DNA of 64,000 bases, taken from DASQGA01 sp035535315 (GTDB lineage: Bacteria > Actinomycetota > Thermoleophilia > Gaiellales > Gaiellaceae). The DNA lies in the NCBI GenBank assembly GCA_035535315.1, contig DATLQD010000133.1:21436-85435 (forward strand), in the 5' to 3' direction. Below are positions 48,601 through 56,427 of this stretch, one piece after another. The position numbers and the translations under genes are program-made. A model generated the notes under the pieces. That model worked only from the letters and a program-made list of their open reading frames with translations. It ran no database searches and was not told where the DNA came from. The first letter of the stretch is position 1, and the number at the start of each line of letters is the position of its first letter.

Positions 48601-49341
48601 TCAGCCGCGCTCCTCTTCCGCCAGGAACCGAAGCACGTACACCGCGAAGATCCCGAAGAAGACGATCGCCTCGCTCCCGGCCATGATCACCCCCGCGATC
48701 TGCTGGTCGGTGAGCGGGTCGAGCCCCCAAAGGCGCGGAGCCGACTCGTAGAACCCGTAGATCGCGCTGGGAAGCAGCGCCAGCAGCAACCCGACCGGAC
48801 TGTTCAGTAGAAACGCAGCGAAAAGATATGCAGCTTTGGCGCCGTTCGGAAGGGTGTGTGGCCGCGACTGGAACACCGGCCACCAGAGGCAGCAGCCGGC
48901 TAAGAAGTACGTCAGGTGTTCGAGCCGAAGAAGCGGCGGGTTCGTGAGGGCGGCCTCGTACGGCCCGGGCAGGTGCCACAGCGCGTACGTCAGCACCCAG
49001 AGGGGCAGCGCCACGAACGGCCGCGTCACCACGCGTAGGGGGGCAAGTGCGCCAAGTCGGCTGCCGAGCGAAGGACTCAGCCCGAGGACGGCGAGTGCCG
49101 GAGCCCACTCGGCAAGGACGACGTTCTGGAGGAGGTGTGCTGAAAGCAGGTAGTGGGTCGCGAGGGTGCCGAGAGGCGTCACGAGCACCGCCAGTGCCAG
49201 CACCATGGCAGCCCCGAAGGAGATCGCGCGCCAGCGGGTCGTCCCGAAGCGCATCGCGGCGAGGCCATAGGCGGCCGAGAGGAGACACACCACGGCTACC
49301 TCGTCCCAGGCCGGGTCCCAGCTCGTGGGCGAGGGCTCCAC
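48601..49341 (-). CDS. ctaG: CtaG-family cytochrome c oxidase assembly protein
   Basis: 246 residues with seven membrane segments. Family (caa3 CtaG) markers: TPLGTLATHYLLSAHLLQNV with copper-type histidines, WVLTYALWHLPGPYEAAL and LRLEHLTYFLAGCCLWWPV. It likely helps insert copper into a terminal oxidase, showing the organism respires oxygen. GTG 49341 follows TACGGT (49353-49348) by 6 nt; an in-frame start at 49368 is less likely. Confidence 0.85.
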   Translation of the reverse strand: MEPSPTSWDPAWDEVAVVCLLSAAYGLAAMRFGTTRWRAISFGAAMVLALAVLVTPLGTLATHYLLSAHLLQNVVLAEWAPALAVLGLSPSLGSRLGALAPLRVVTRPFVALPLWVLTYALWHLPGPYEAALTNPPLLRLEHLTYFLAGCCLWWPVFQSRPHTLPNGAKAAYLFAAFLLNSPVGLLLALLPSAIYGFYESAPRLWGLDPLTDQQIAGVIMAGSEAIVFFGIFAVYVLRFLAEEERG

Positions 49342-49422
49342 GCGGCAACCGTAGTGGAGGCGATCCACACGCGAGCCGAACCTCGAGAACCCGTGCGGTA
49401 GGATGGGCGCGCCTCAGGGCAC

Positions 49423-49496
49423 GCGGGAGTAGCTCAGTTGGCTAGAGCGTCAGCCTTCCAAGCTGAGGGTCGCGGGTTCGAGTCCCGTCTCCCGCT
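49423..49496 (+). tRNA. tRNA-Gly (TCC)
   Basis: Acceptor GCGGGAG/CTCCCGC, D-arm GCTCAGTTGGCTAGAGC, anticodon arm TCAGC-CTTCCAA-GCTGA (anticodon TCC), T-arm CGGGTTCGAGTCCCG. No CCA encoded. TAGGAT (49399-49404) lies 18 nt upstream. Confidence 0.95.
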
Positions 49497-49762
49497 TATG
49501 ACGATCGCATGGCGTACAGCTTCACCTCGATAGACGAGCTCGGCGACGGTTCTCTTCGCGCGCCAGGTATCCAGGATCCCAGGAGGATTTCACGAAATAA
49601 TCCGCCGCTAGCGGATATCGATAGTTGGCCGGGCTTGGCGTTAGCCTTCTCGCTCATGGCATCGGATTCGCCGCGAGAAACCGGAACGCGCCGAAACAGT
49701 GCGCTTTGGCTCGATCCGGTAGCTGTGGGAGGATAGGCACACTGCGACGAAGGAAGGACCAG
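49497..49762. other. Intergenic region after tRNA-Gly
   Basis: 266 bp with a small stem ATCCGC/GCGGAT (49600-49616). A 75-codon frame (49509-49736) lacks a ribosome site and any recognisable family; not called as a gene. Confidence 0.4.
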
Positions 49763-50005
49763 ATGGATGTCCTGCCCGTTCACCGACGAGTCGAGCGCAC
49801 GATTCGCGAGTGCCGCGCGCTCGGCATCAAGCCTGACTCGCGGACCGTCGCCGAGATCATGATCGACGATGACGTGACGGCCGGAAAGTACGAAGACAGC
49901 TCGCCTGAGTTTGTGGCGGCGTTCCTCGAGTATGAGAACGCTGCGGCCCGTGCCCTAACCCGACTCACGGTCGTGCCTCCCGCTTCGGACCGAAAGTCGG
50001 CCTAA
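49763..50005 (+). CDS. Hypothetical protein, 80 aa
   Basis: MDVLPVHRRVERTIRECRAL begins a mixed-charge, mostly helical protein ending VVPPASDRKSA. No family recognised. AGGAAGG lies about 6 nt before the ATG, a good ribosome site, which is the main support. It precedes the convergent LuxR-type regulator. Confidence 0.55.
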   Translation: MDVLPVHRRVERTIRECRALGIKPDSRTVAEIMIDDDVTAGKYEDSSPEFVAAFLEYENAAARALTRLTVVPPASDRKSA

Positions 50006-50178
50006 ACTAGCCGGCGGCTACCCTACGCTCCTCGATATCGGCGAGTGCGCCGAGCCTGACGGGACGCCGGTGACGCCGCCCCTGTGCGTCGAGACGGAAA
50101 CGCGTGCGGGCAAGGAGGGGGCCCCTCCTGAGCGAGGTGCACGGTCCTCGTGGGCACCAAAGCCGCGACCGCAGAACG
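50006..50178. other. Convergent spacer with GC-rich palindrome
   Basis: AGGAGGGG-G-CCCCTCCT near 50115-50132 can fold with a small loop; possible bidirectional terminator without a T-run. Nothing else seen. Confidence 0.4.
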
Positions 50179-50811
50179 TCATGCGCTGCGTTTAGAGCTC
50201 GGGTGGAGCAGAGCGAAATGCGCCGCCTGAGTCCGGTTCGCCACCCCGAGCTTCCGATAGATGTTGGACAGATGGAACTTGACCGTCTGTTCGGTGACCC
50301 AGAGCATCCTCGCCAGCTGTGCGTTCGAGTACCCCTTTGAGACGAGCTCGAGAATCTCCGCCTCGCGACGGGTCAGGCCCGACTGCCGGCCGGGCAGCCT
50401 GCTCGGCCGAGGCCCGGTTGCAACGAAGATGGAGCTATGGAACACCTGGCGTACTGCTGACACCACGTCGCCGGGATCGGCGGCTTTGGAGACGAAGACC
50501 GCCGCGCCGGACGACAGCGCTTCGTCGACCGACGAAGGATCATCGTACCCCGAGACGATGACCGCCTTTACATCCGGGTGACGCCTGAGTGCCTCACGGA
50601 CGCAGGCGGCACCCGAGGCTCTTTCACTTAGCCGAAGATCGCTGACGAACAGATCGGCCTTCGTCTCATCGAGGAGAGCCAGAGCCTCGTTTGCGGTCGT
50701 GGTCTTGCCGACGACGGTGACTGAGGCTTCTTCGAGGATCGATTCGAGCGCGCTCAGCCAGAGCGGGTGATCGTCGAGAATGATGGCCGTGCGTTGCTCG
50801 TCTCGCGTCAC
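50179..50811 (-). CDS. NarL/LuxR-family response regulator (orphan)
   Basis: 210 residues. Receiver: AIILDDHPLWLSALESIL, phospho-Asp in LFVSDLRLSERA, Lys in AVFVSKAADP. C-terminal LuxR HTH: GLTRREAEILELVSKGYSNA and TVKFHLSNIYRKLGVANRTQ. About 60 percent identical by eye to the regulator at 61137-61817. No histidine kinase is adjacent. The GTG at 50811 has a leader; TAGGAT is about 35 nt upstream, beyond which sits TTTGTAAACAAA. Confidence 0.9.
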   Translation of the reverse strand: MTRDEQRTAIILDDHPLWLSALESILEEASVTVVGKTTTANEALALLDETKADLFVSDLRLSERASGAACVREALRRHPDVKAVIVSGYDDPSSVDEALSSGAAVFVSKAADPGDVVSAVRQVFHSSIFVATGPRPSRLPGRQSGLTRREAEILELVSKGYSNAQLARMLWVTEQTVKFHLSNIYRKLGVANRTQAAHFALLHPSSKRSA

Positions 50812-51008
50812 GGGCCCACTTTTCCGCCGCAGCTTGGGATCCCATCCTAGCTCCTAGCCCTGGTTTCTCTTTGTAAACAAATTTGTGGCATCCGCAGCCC
50901 GTGAGTCGTGCGCGCTTGCGTGATCCGATTGAGATGCGCCCAACTTCTCGCTGAGGGACATCGGGTTGGCCGCCGACTGCGGAGGCGGCCGCCGGTGTGA
51001 CGACCCTA
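50812..51008. promoter_or_regulatory. Upstream region of the NarL-type regulator
   Basis: 197 bp. Contains TTTGTAAACAAA at about 50871-50882 (arms TTTGT/ACAAA), a plausible operator, and a GC-rich stem near 50970-50990. No gene seen. Confidence 0.4.
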
Positions 51009-51233
51009 CTAGTGGACGATGTCCGCCCGGACGCCCGGGTGGAGAGAGCACCAGTCGCGGAGCGTTTGGACGATGGTGAGTCGGTCGGCAGCTTCGTCGA
51101 CCTGATCGCTCAGCGGACGCACGACGCGTACCTCAACCGTGTCCGGGGCGAGCCGGTGGCTTGCCACGTCGAGCCGTTCGAGAAACGCCACCAGGTCGGG
51201 GAGGAGCTGCATTTGATCGATCTGGATCTTCAT
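51009..51233 (-). CDS. Hypothetical protein, 74 aa
   Basis: Starts MKIQIDQMQLLPDLVAFLER, then a mixed alpha/beta pattern with one cysteine in TLRDWCSLHPG. No family recognised. AAAGGATCGGC upstream of the ATG is a reasonable ribosome site and codon use matches neighbours. Upstream of the NarL-type regulator in the same direction, 197 bp apart. Confidence 0.5.
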   Translation of the reverse strand: MKIQIDQMQLLPDLVAFLERLDVASHRLAPDTVEVRVVRPLSDQVDEAADRLTIVQTLRDWCSLHPGVRADIVH

Positions 51234-51310
51234 GCCGATCCTTTCGGTTGCCCGTGCCGAAGACGTTAGGCCCGTACGGGCCGAATCCTCCCGTTCGGTA
51301 GAACGTGCAC

Positions 51311-52165
51311 ATGGAGATCCGTCCCGCGGTCGAGGCAGACCTGTCTGCTGCCCATGCGGTTTTTCGGCGTTCTATCGAGGATCTCTACGAACGTCACAGA
51401 TTCGAGCCTCCCAGGCCGCCGCAGGACGTCTTCGTCCGCCAGCATGCGCACTTGCTCGAGCACGATGCCGACCGCTTCTGGGTGGCGGCCGCCGAGGGGC
51501 GATTGGTCGGCTTCTCGGCCGCGCTCGTACGCGAGGACGCGTGGTTCCTGTCTGCGCTCTTCGTCTCCCCAGAGCATCAGGCGGGGGGAGTGGGGAAGGA
51601 GCTGCTGGCGCGCGTGTGGGAGGGCGACTCGGACGTGCGGCATCGGCTCACGATCGTGGACGCGATCCAGCCGGTCTCGACCGGGCTCTACTCACGCGCC
51701 GGATTGCTTCCCGTCACCCCGCTCATGAACCTCGCCGGCGAGCCTCGAGCCGGACAGAGCCACGGCCTCGAACCCGGGCCGCTCGACGAGGCAGCCCTAG
51801 CCGAGCTGGACCGAGTTGCATACGGCTTCGACCGCGCACCCGATCACTCGTTTTGGCGGTCGGAGGCGCGCGGGACGCTCTGGAAGGTCGCGGGCGAGGC
51901 GGTCGCCTACTCGTATCGGTGGCCGGGTGGACGTCTTGGACCCGTCGCAGGGCGAACGCCTGCGGCCTGCGGACAAGCGCTCGAGGCGGAACTGGAGCGC
52001 GCCGGAGGACGCTTCGTGAGCCTTATCGTGCCCGCCTCGGCCCGTCCCGCGCTTGCGGCCGCACTTGCTGCGGGCCTCCGCTACAGCGGCCCGCCGGGGC
52101 TCATCCTCTCGACGGACGGGGCCGGCCCCGACGCGGTCATCCCGTACGGGTACTCGCTCTTCTGA
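51311..52165 (+). CDS. Tandem GNAT-family acetyltransferase
   Basis: 284 residues: an N-terminal GNAT domain (AALVREDAWFLSALFVSPEH and the acetyl-CoA loop QAGGVGKELLARVW) and a degenerate second GNAT half (WKVAGEAVAYSYRWPGGRLG to the end). Such two-domain enzymes acetylate small amines or protein N-termini; the substrate is unknown. ATG 51311 lies 6 nt after TAGAAC; GTG 51305 is an alternative. Confidence 0.8.
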   Translation: MEIRPAVEADLSAAHAVFRRSIEDLYERHRFEPPRPPQDVFVRQHAHLLEHDADRFWVAAAEGRLVGFSAALVREDAWFLSALFVSPEHQAGGVGKELLARVWEGDSDVRHRLTIVDAIQPVSTGLYSRAGLLPVTPLMNLAGEPRAGQSHGLEPGPLDEAALAELDRVAYGFDRAPDHSFWRSEARGTLWKVAGEAVAYSYRWPGGRLGPVAGRTPAACGQALEAELERAGGRFVSLIVPASARPALAAALAAGLRYSGPPGLILSTDGAGPDAVIPYGYSLF

Positions 52166-52198
52166 GTTGGCGTCCGGCCTCCCCTGGACACTACGTGG

Positions 52199-53302
52199 AT
52201 GGCCGTGCCCGAAGAGCGGGTCGTCTCCTTTCGCCCACGGACGATCCTGGTCGTTCTCGGGGTTACGCTGCTCGTCTTCGTCGTACTGGCGCTCGTTTAC
52301 TTCGCGTTCAGGGTCATCACGTGGATCCTCATTGCCGCCTTTCTCGCGGCCGCGCTCAACCCCGCCGTCGAATTCTTCGAGCGGCGCGGGGTCGGACGAG
52401 GATTGTCATCAGGGATTGTCTTCTTGGTCGCCCTCCTCTCGATTTGCGGGCTCGGTTTCCTTCTCATCCCCCCGCTCGTCGACCAGGTGCGGGAGTTCAT
52501 CGATGCTCTGCCGGCAATCGTCGCCGACCTGACAGCGGGTCGAGGTCCCCTCGGTTTTCTCGAGCGCGACTATCAGGTAGTCGAGCGGCTTCGTGAGGCG
52601 ATCGACAAAGCGGGGACGGGTGGTGTCACTGGCCTGACGGGCCCTGCCGTCGAGATCCTCACGCGCATCCTGACCGGAGTGGTCGGAGCCCTGACGATCG
52701 CCTTCCTGACCTTTTTCATGCTCCTCGAGGGCCCTCATACGGTGGATCACTTACTGGGGCTCCTGCCGGAGCACGTCCGCCCTCGCTGGGAGCGGGTCAG
52801 CGGCAACATCTACCGGACAATTGGCGGCTACGTGTCTGGGAACCTCCTCATCAGCCTCATCGCCGGCGTCGTAACCACAATCGTTCTCCTGGCGGTCGGT
52901 TCGAGCTACGCGATCGCCCTCGGCCTCGTGGTCGCAGTCCTGGACCTGATCCCGCTCGCCGGCGCGACGCTCGCCGCGGTGATCGTGTCCGCCGTGATCT
53001 TCGTCGAGCAGGGCGTCCTGCGGGGGATCATCGTCGTAGTCTTCTTCGTCCTCTACCAGCAGCTCGAAAACCACGTGCTGCAGCCCGTCATCTACGGGCG
53101 GACCGTGCAGCTCTCCCCGCTTGCCGTTCTTGTGGCGGTGCTGATCGGTGCAGAGCTCGCCGGAGTCCTCGGGGCGCTGATGGCGATCCCCGTGGCCGGC
53201 TCGATCCAGGCGATCGTCAGGGAGCTCCTGCTCGCGCACAGGGAACGACTGATCGAGACGCCGCCGGGTGCTGCGCTCGCGGCTCCGAACGACTCGAGCT
53301 AG
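52199..53302 (+). CDS. AI-2E/PerM-family transporter
   Basis: 367 residues with about seven to eight membrane helices. The family pattern is clear: ITWILIAAFLAAALNPAVEF, a soluble segment with PLVDQVREFIDALPAIVADL, then GSSYAIALGLVVAVLDLIPL and QLENHVLQPVIYGRTVQLSP. Members export small molecules or ions; the AI-2 link is not general. Shares a CTAG stop with the RTX-repeat protein. Confidence 0.88.
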   Translation: MAVPEERVVSFRPRTILVVLGVTLLVFVVLALVYFAFRVITWILIAAFLAAALNPAVEFFERRGVGRGLSSGIVFLVALLSICGLGFLLIPPLVDQVREFIDALPAIVADLTAGRGPLGFLERDYQVVERLREAIDKAGTGGVTGLTGPAVEILTRILTGVVGALTIAFLTFFMLLEGPHTVDHLLGLLPEHVRPRWERVSGNIYRTIGGYVSGNLLISLIAGVVTTIVLLAVGSSYAIALGLVVAVLDLIPLAGATLAAVIVSAVIFVEQGVLRGIIVVVFFVLYQQLENHVLQPVIYGRTVQLSPLAVLVAVLIGAELAGVLGALMAIPVAGSIQAIVRELLLAHRERLIETPPGAALAAPNDSS

Positions 53303-53715
53303 TCGAACGACTCGACGCCAGAGACTCGGTCGAGCAAGCGGTCGTGGCGCGGCAGGCGGTCGAAGCCGGCCCCGCCGTTTACGTGGTCGTGCGCCCCGTC
53401 GTAGCTTTGGAGGACGTCGTTCCCGGCGCCTCCGAGGAGGATGTCCTGGCCGGCGTCACCCTGGATCACGTCAGCTCCGCCACCTCCACGAATGATGTCC
53501 GCGCCGGAGTTTCCCGCCAAGATATCCGCGCCACCGAGGCCGCAGATCACGTCGGCTCGGGCCGTCCCTCTGAGCATGTCGCGCCCTGCTGTACCGACGA
53601 GCGTGCACGGCTTCGACCAGACATTGACAGGCGTATGGCCCTGGGCAACCACAGGGAGCACCGCGATCATGAGTGCGGTTGCCATGAACGTGAGCCCGGC
53701 GAGCAGAAATCGCAA
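53299..53715 (-). CDS. Small secreted RTX-type calcium-binding repeat protein
   Basis: 138 residues. Signal peptide LLAGLTFMATALMIAVLPVV-AQG, then glycine/aspartate nonapeptides GGADILAGNSGADIIRGGGG and GGAGNDVLQSYDGAHDHVNG that form calcium parallel beta-rolls. The protein is only one beta-roll long with no enzyme domain. The start is TTG 53715, with GGGAGG about 11 nt before it. Confidence 0.8.
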   Translation of the reverse strand: MRFLLAGLTFMATALMIAVLPVVAQGHTPVNVWSKPCTLVGTAGRDMLRGTARADVICGLGGADILAGNSGADIIRGGGGADVIQGDAGQDILLGGAGNDVLQSYDGAHDHVNGGAGFDRLPRHDRLLDRVSGVESFD

Positions 53716-53847
53716 TGAAATGATGGCCTCCCGAAAGCGCGACTGCCGCAGCCGTCTTTCTCATCGTGGATCGACTGCGCTCCAAGGGAAATCCCCCGAA
53801 CGGGGTGCGGCGCGTTTGCGGGCGTGCGCGAGGGGAAGGACGATGCC

Positions 53848-53940
53848 GTGTGGATCCGGCGAATCGTCCTCATCTGGCTCGCCAAGCGGGCCTGGCGGCT
53901 CGTCCAGCGAACGCGTGCCCGGCGCGCCGCGAGAGCCTAA
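53848..53940 (+). CDS. Possible 30-aa basic amphipathic protein
   Basis: MWIRRIVLIWLAKRAWRLVQ then an Arg-rich tail. GGAAGG lies upstream of the GTG. Its TAA shares a 4-nt CTAA with the stop of the convergent 61-aa gene, a pattern of true pairs in this window. May associate with membrane or nucleic acid. Confidence 0.4.
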   Translation: MWIRRIVLIWLAKRAWRLVQRTRARRAARA

Positions 53941-54122
53941 AGAACTCCAGCGCGCTCGCGCTCGTCGCCCGAAAGATACGTCCCGCTTAATTGACGCTCC
54001 GACATCTGCTGGACGGCTGCGTCCGTCCAGCGGTCCGCGCGAGATCCAAGAATGGAGGCTGAGAAGCCCACGATTGCCGCTAGCAGCGAAAGAGCGAAGT
54101 AGACGGTGAGACCGATAACCAC
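53937..54122 (-). CDS. Small single-pass membrane protein, 61 aa
   Basis: Begins MVIGLTVYFALSLLAAIVGF, a clear transmembrane helix, followed by an acidic/polar tail RADRWTDAAVQQMSERQLSG. No family recognised. GTG 54122 lies 8 nt after TAGGCT (54136-54131), and the stop overlaps the convergent small gene, supporting expression. Confidence 0.6.
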   Translation of the reverse strand: MVIGLTVYFALSLLAAIVGFSASILGSRADRWTDAAVQQMSERQLSGTYLSGDERERAGVL

Positions 54123-54130
54123 TGAGGTTC

Positions 54131-54136
54131 AGCCTA
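54131..54136 (-). promoter_or_regulatory. -10 hexamer of the 61-aa membrane protein
   Basis: TAGGCT on the minus strand with an 8-nt gap to the GTG. Confidence 0.45.
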
Positions 54137-54324
54137 GATCTCGACTGCGGCTCCAGGGGTTACGACTTCGTAGTCATCCGGCTGCGAGCTGGATAACAGG
54201 GTGACGCGGGCGTCCCGGCGTCCGAAAGTGGCCGTCGCTGGACTGGCGGTCGTTTGCTACCAGGGCTGAGCGCCGCGAGCAGCCACCCACTTTTTCCTCA
54301 TAATCAGGGGCTACGCTCGGGGCT

Positions 54325-54888
54325 GTGTCGCTCGGGGAGCAGTTTGGGGCGGTGCTCGCGGCTGCGAGGATGGGGGCGGAGTGGGCACTCGCGGCTCTCT
54401 ACCGGGAGTTCCACCCTGGGCTGCTGCGGTACCTTCGGGCGCAAGAGCCGAATGAGGGTGAGGATCTCGTCTCGGAGACATGGCTCGACGCGGTCGCGGG
54501 TCTCGACCGTTTCCGGGGTGATGAATGGGCGTTTCGGCGTTGGCTTTTCACGATCGCCCGGCGGCGGCTGATCGATCATCGGCGGCGGGGGGAGCGTTTG
54601 CGCCGGGCGACCACCAGCCTCGATGCATTCGGCCAGCGACCCGGGCTCGACGACACCGAAGCCGCCGTCGTTGCCGCGAACGAAACCGAGGCTGCACTGG
54701 CGCGTATCGCCGCGCTTCCCTCTGGCCAGGCAGAAGTGGTCCTGCTCCGTGTCCTTGCCGGGTTCGAAGTGGCCGACGTCGCCAAGATCGTGGGGAAGAA
54801 GCCGGGAGCCGTGCGCGTGCTCCAGCATCGGGCGCTTCAGCGGCTCGCCGAGCAGCTCGCGCGCGAGGGAAAACCTGTAACGCGATGA
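54325..54888 (+). CDS. RNA polymerase sigma factor, ECF/sigma-70 family
   Basis: 187 residues. Region 2 reads LYREFHPGLLRYLRAQEPNE and WAFRRWLFTIARRRLIDHRR (2.2 and 2.4-like), and region 4 reads LPSGQAEVVLLRVLAGFEVA with a helix-turn-helix KIVGKKPGAVRVLQHRALQR. GTG 54325 follows TACGCT (54312-54317) by 7 nt. The stop overlaps the next gene by ATGA, giving a sigma-regulator pair. Confidence 0.9.
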   Translation: MSLGEQFGAVLAAARMGAEWALAALYREFHPGLLRYLRAQEPNEGEDLVSETWLDAVAGLDRFRGDEWAFRRWLFTIARRRLIDHRRRGERLRRATTSLDAFGQRPGLDDTEAAVVAANETEAALARIAALPSGQAEVVLLRVLAGFEVADVAKIVGKKPGAVRVLQHRALQRLAEQLAREGKPVTR

Positions 54889-55712
54889 CCTTCTGGAGCG
54901 ATATGGACAGTGAGATGCAGCCGCTGCCGCTCGATAGCGACACGGTCGACCGACTGCTCGCAGGGTTGGTTGCCCCCGAAGACGCACCGGCTGGCTACGG
55001 CCGGGTCGTGCGCCTCCTTGAGGCAGCCTCGGCGGAGGCCTCTAACGAGGAGCTCGCTCACGAGCCCGAAATGGTCGCCGCCATGGCGGCAGCGCTTCGC
55101 TCACGCGTCCATCGAAACGCCGCTTCGTCCAGGAGGTCGTTCATGCTCTTTGCGCTCTCACGTCCCCGTCTCACTGCCGCTGTCCTTGCCGCAGCGTTCG
55201 CGGCAAGCTGCGGAATGGCTTCCGCGGGTTCCCTGCCCGGCGCCGCCCAGGACGTCGCGTCCGAGATGCTGGCCAAGGTCGGCATCACCGTTCCCGGCGC
55301 GAACGACGCCGCCGGCACGCGTCCCGACGTCCGGGGCAACTCGACAAGCCACCCGAGCGACCCTGCTGATGTGGGCAAGGGCTCGGACATCTCCGAGCTC
55401 GCCACCACCACCGAGCTGACCGGTATCGACAAGGGCGCCGCTATCTCGACCGCGGCGAGCGGGGGCAAGAGCAGGGCCGGACAGCAAGGCTCGGCCTCTG
55501 GCGCAGACGTGCCGGTCGAGACGCCGAACGGCGGCGGCACCGGCACGGCCGACGCGGCCAGCGGCGGTAACAGTTCGACGGGCACCTCGACCGCAAACAC
55601 CGCGAGCGGCGGCCACAGCTCAGCCGGCTCCGGCAATGCAAGCAGCGGCCAGGAGACCGCCGACACCGCGAGCGGCGGCCACAACTCAGATGGTCAGTCG
55701 CACCGGCCCTAG
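54885..55712 (+). CDS. Putative membrane-anchored anti-sigma-like protein with repetitive tail
   Basis: 275 residues. The first 85 residues (DTVDRLLAGLVAPEDAPAGY) are helical and cytosolic, a possible sigma-binding domain; a hydrophobic segment LTAAVLAAAFAASCGMASAG follows near residue 100. The last 90 residues are Gly/Ser/Thr/Ala repeats, with TASGGHSSAGSG and TASGGHNSDGQS copies, likely extracytoplasmic and disordered. No anti-sigma ASD or zinc motif (HxxxCxxC) is seen, so the role is inferred from the overlap with the sigma gene. Confidence 0.65.
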   Translation: MTFWSDMDSEMQPLPLDSDTVDRLLAGLVAPEDAPAGYGRVVRLLEAASAEASNEELAHEPEMVAAMAAALRSRVHRNAASSRRSFMLFALSRPRLTAAVLAAAFAASCGMASAGSLPGAAQDVASEMLAKVGITVPGANDAAGTRPDVRGNSTSHPSDPADVGKGSDISELATTTELTGIDKGAAISTAASGGKSRAGQQGSASGADVPVETPNGGGTGTADAASGGNSSTGTSTANTASGGHSSAGSGNASSGQETADTASGGHNSDGQSHRP

Positions 55713-56164
55713 TCACTCATAACGAGGAGGCGAAACTAGCGACAGCCGCGCTCGCCTAGACCCCCTCCCAATCAGCCAAACGCATCAACACCTCGGCTGC
55801 TGGCAAAAGCGTCCGGCTGTTGAGGAGGCAAGAGCCTGGGCCGCTGACACGGAGCTCGTCGAGTTAGGGGGCGGCAAGGCAGCGTGAACGCCGAATCGCT
55901 CAGGATCTTCCTGCCGCGTTACTCCTTCGTGTGCCAGGGAGACGGCTGTGCGGCCGTGGGGGCACCGGCCGAGTCGCGACCTCGCTCAGTGAGCTAGCGA
56001 TCTTGGCCCATCGGTGCAGGTGCTTCTCGTCGAGCCGCGGGACAGACGCGGGATAGTGAGGGACAGTTCCTAGCGGTTCCCTGCCCCTCTCTGGCGGTTT
56101 CGAGAAAACGGCTCCGACAGGCCGCGACCCGTCTAGCCCACTGCATCCGGCATGAACACGGGCA
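55713..56164. other. Intergenic region, about 450 bp, no supported gene
   Basis: No frame with recognisable similarity. A short minus-strand reading (around 55900-56050) looks vaguely like a fragment of a larger protein, but I cannot identify it. It lies next to tRNA-Arg, a common integration site, so a decayed element is possible. Confidence 0.4.
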
Positions 56165-56237
56165 CGCGCCTGGCAGGATTCGAACCTGCGACCCGCGGAT
56201 TAGAAGTCCGCTGCTCTGTCCACTGAGCTACAGGCGC
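56165..56237 (-). tRNA. tRNA-Arg (TCT)
   Basis: Read on the minus strand: acceptor GCGCCTG/CAGGCGC, D-arm GCTCAGTGGACAGAGC, anticodon arm GCGGA-CTTCTAA-TCCGC (anticodon TCT), T-arm GCAGGTTCGAATCCTGC. TAGGTT lies 8 nt upstream. Confidence 0.95.
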
Positions 56238-56290
56238 CCTAGCGGAACCTAGCACTCCGCCTGATGATGGATCGGTGTTCGGCGGGCGCG

Positions 56291-56313
56291 GTAATTGCCG
56301 ATCGATCATCTAG
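56291..56313 (-). repeat. Repeat copy related to the guaA leader element
   Basis: On the minus strand it reads GATGATCGATCGGCAATTAC (then CGC), matching the guaA arms (GATGGCCGATCG-NN-AATT-NN-CAC) at all but a few positions. It lies 16-38 nt upstream of tRNA-His. Confidence 0.5.
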
Positions 56314-56328
56314 GATTGCTACCGGCGC

Positions 56329-56402
56329 GGTGGTCGTAGCTCAGTTGGTAGAGCCCCGGGTTGTGGTCCCGGCTGTCGCGGGTTCGAGTCCCGTCGGCCA
56401 CC
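56329..56402 (+). tRNA. tRNA-His (GTG)
   Basis: Acceptor GTGGTCG/CGGCCAC with the extra G-1 paired to C73, D-arm GCTCAGTTGGTAGAGC, anticodon arm CCGGG-TTGTGGT-CCCGG (anticodon GTG), T-arm GCGGGTTCGAGTCCCGT. TAGGAT (56311-56316) lies 12 nt upstream. Confidence 0.94.
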
Positions 56403-56427
56403 CTCGCAGCTTGGCCGATTCGGTCCC

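Noticed and set aside
49509..49736. 75-codon frame after tRNA-Gly
   Set aside because: No ribosome site, no promoter hexamer at the usual spacing and no recognisable family.
55880..56060. Integrase fragment near tRNA-Arg
   Set aside because: A short minus-strand reading looked faintly protein-like, but no integrase active-site residues (R, H-x-x-R, Y) could be found.
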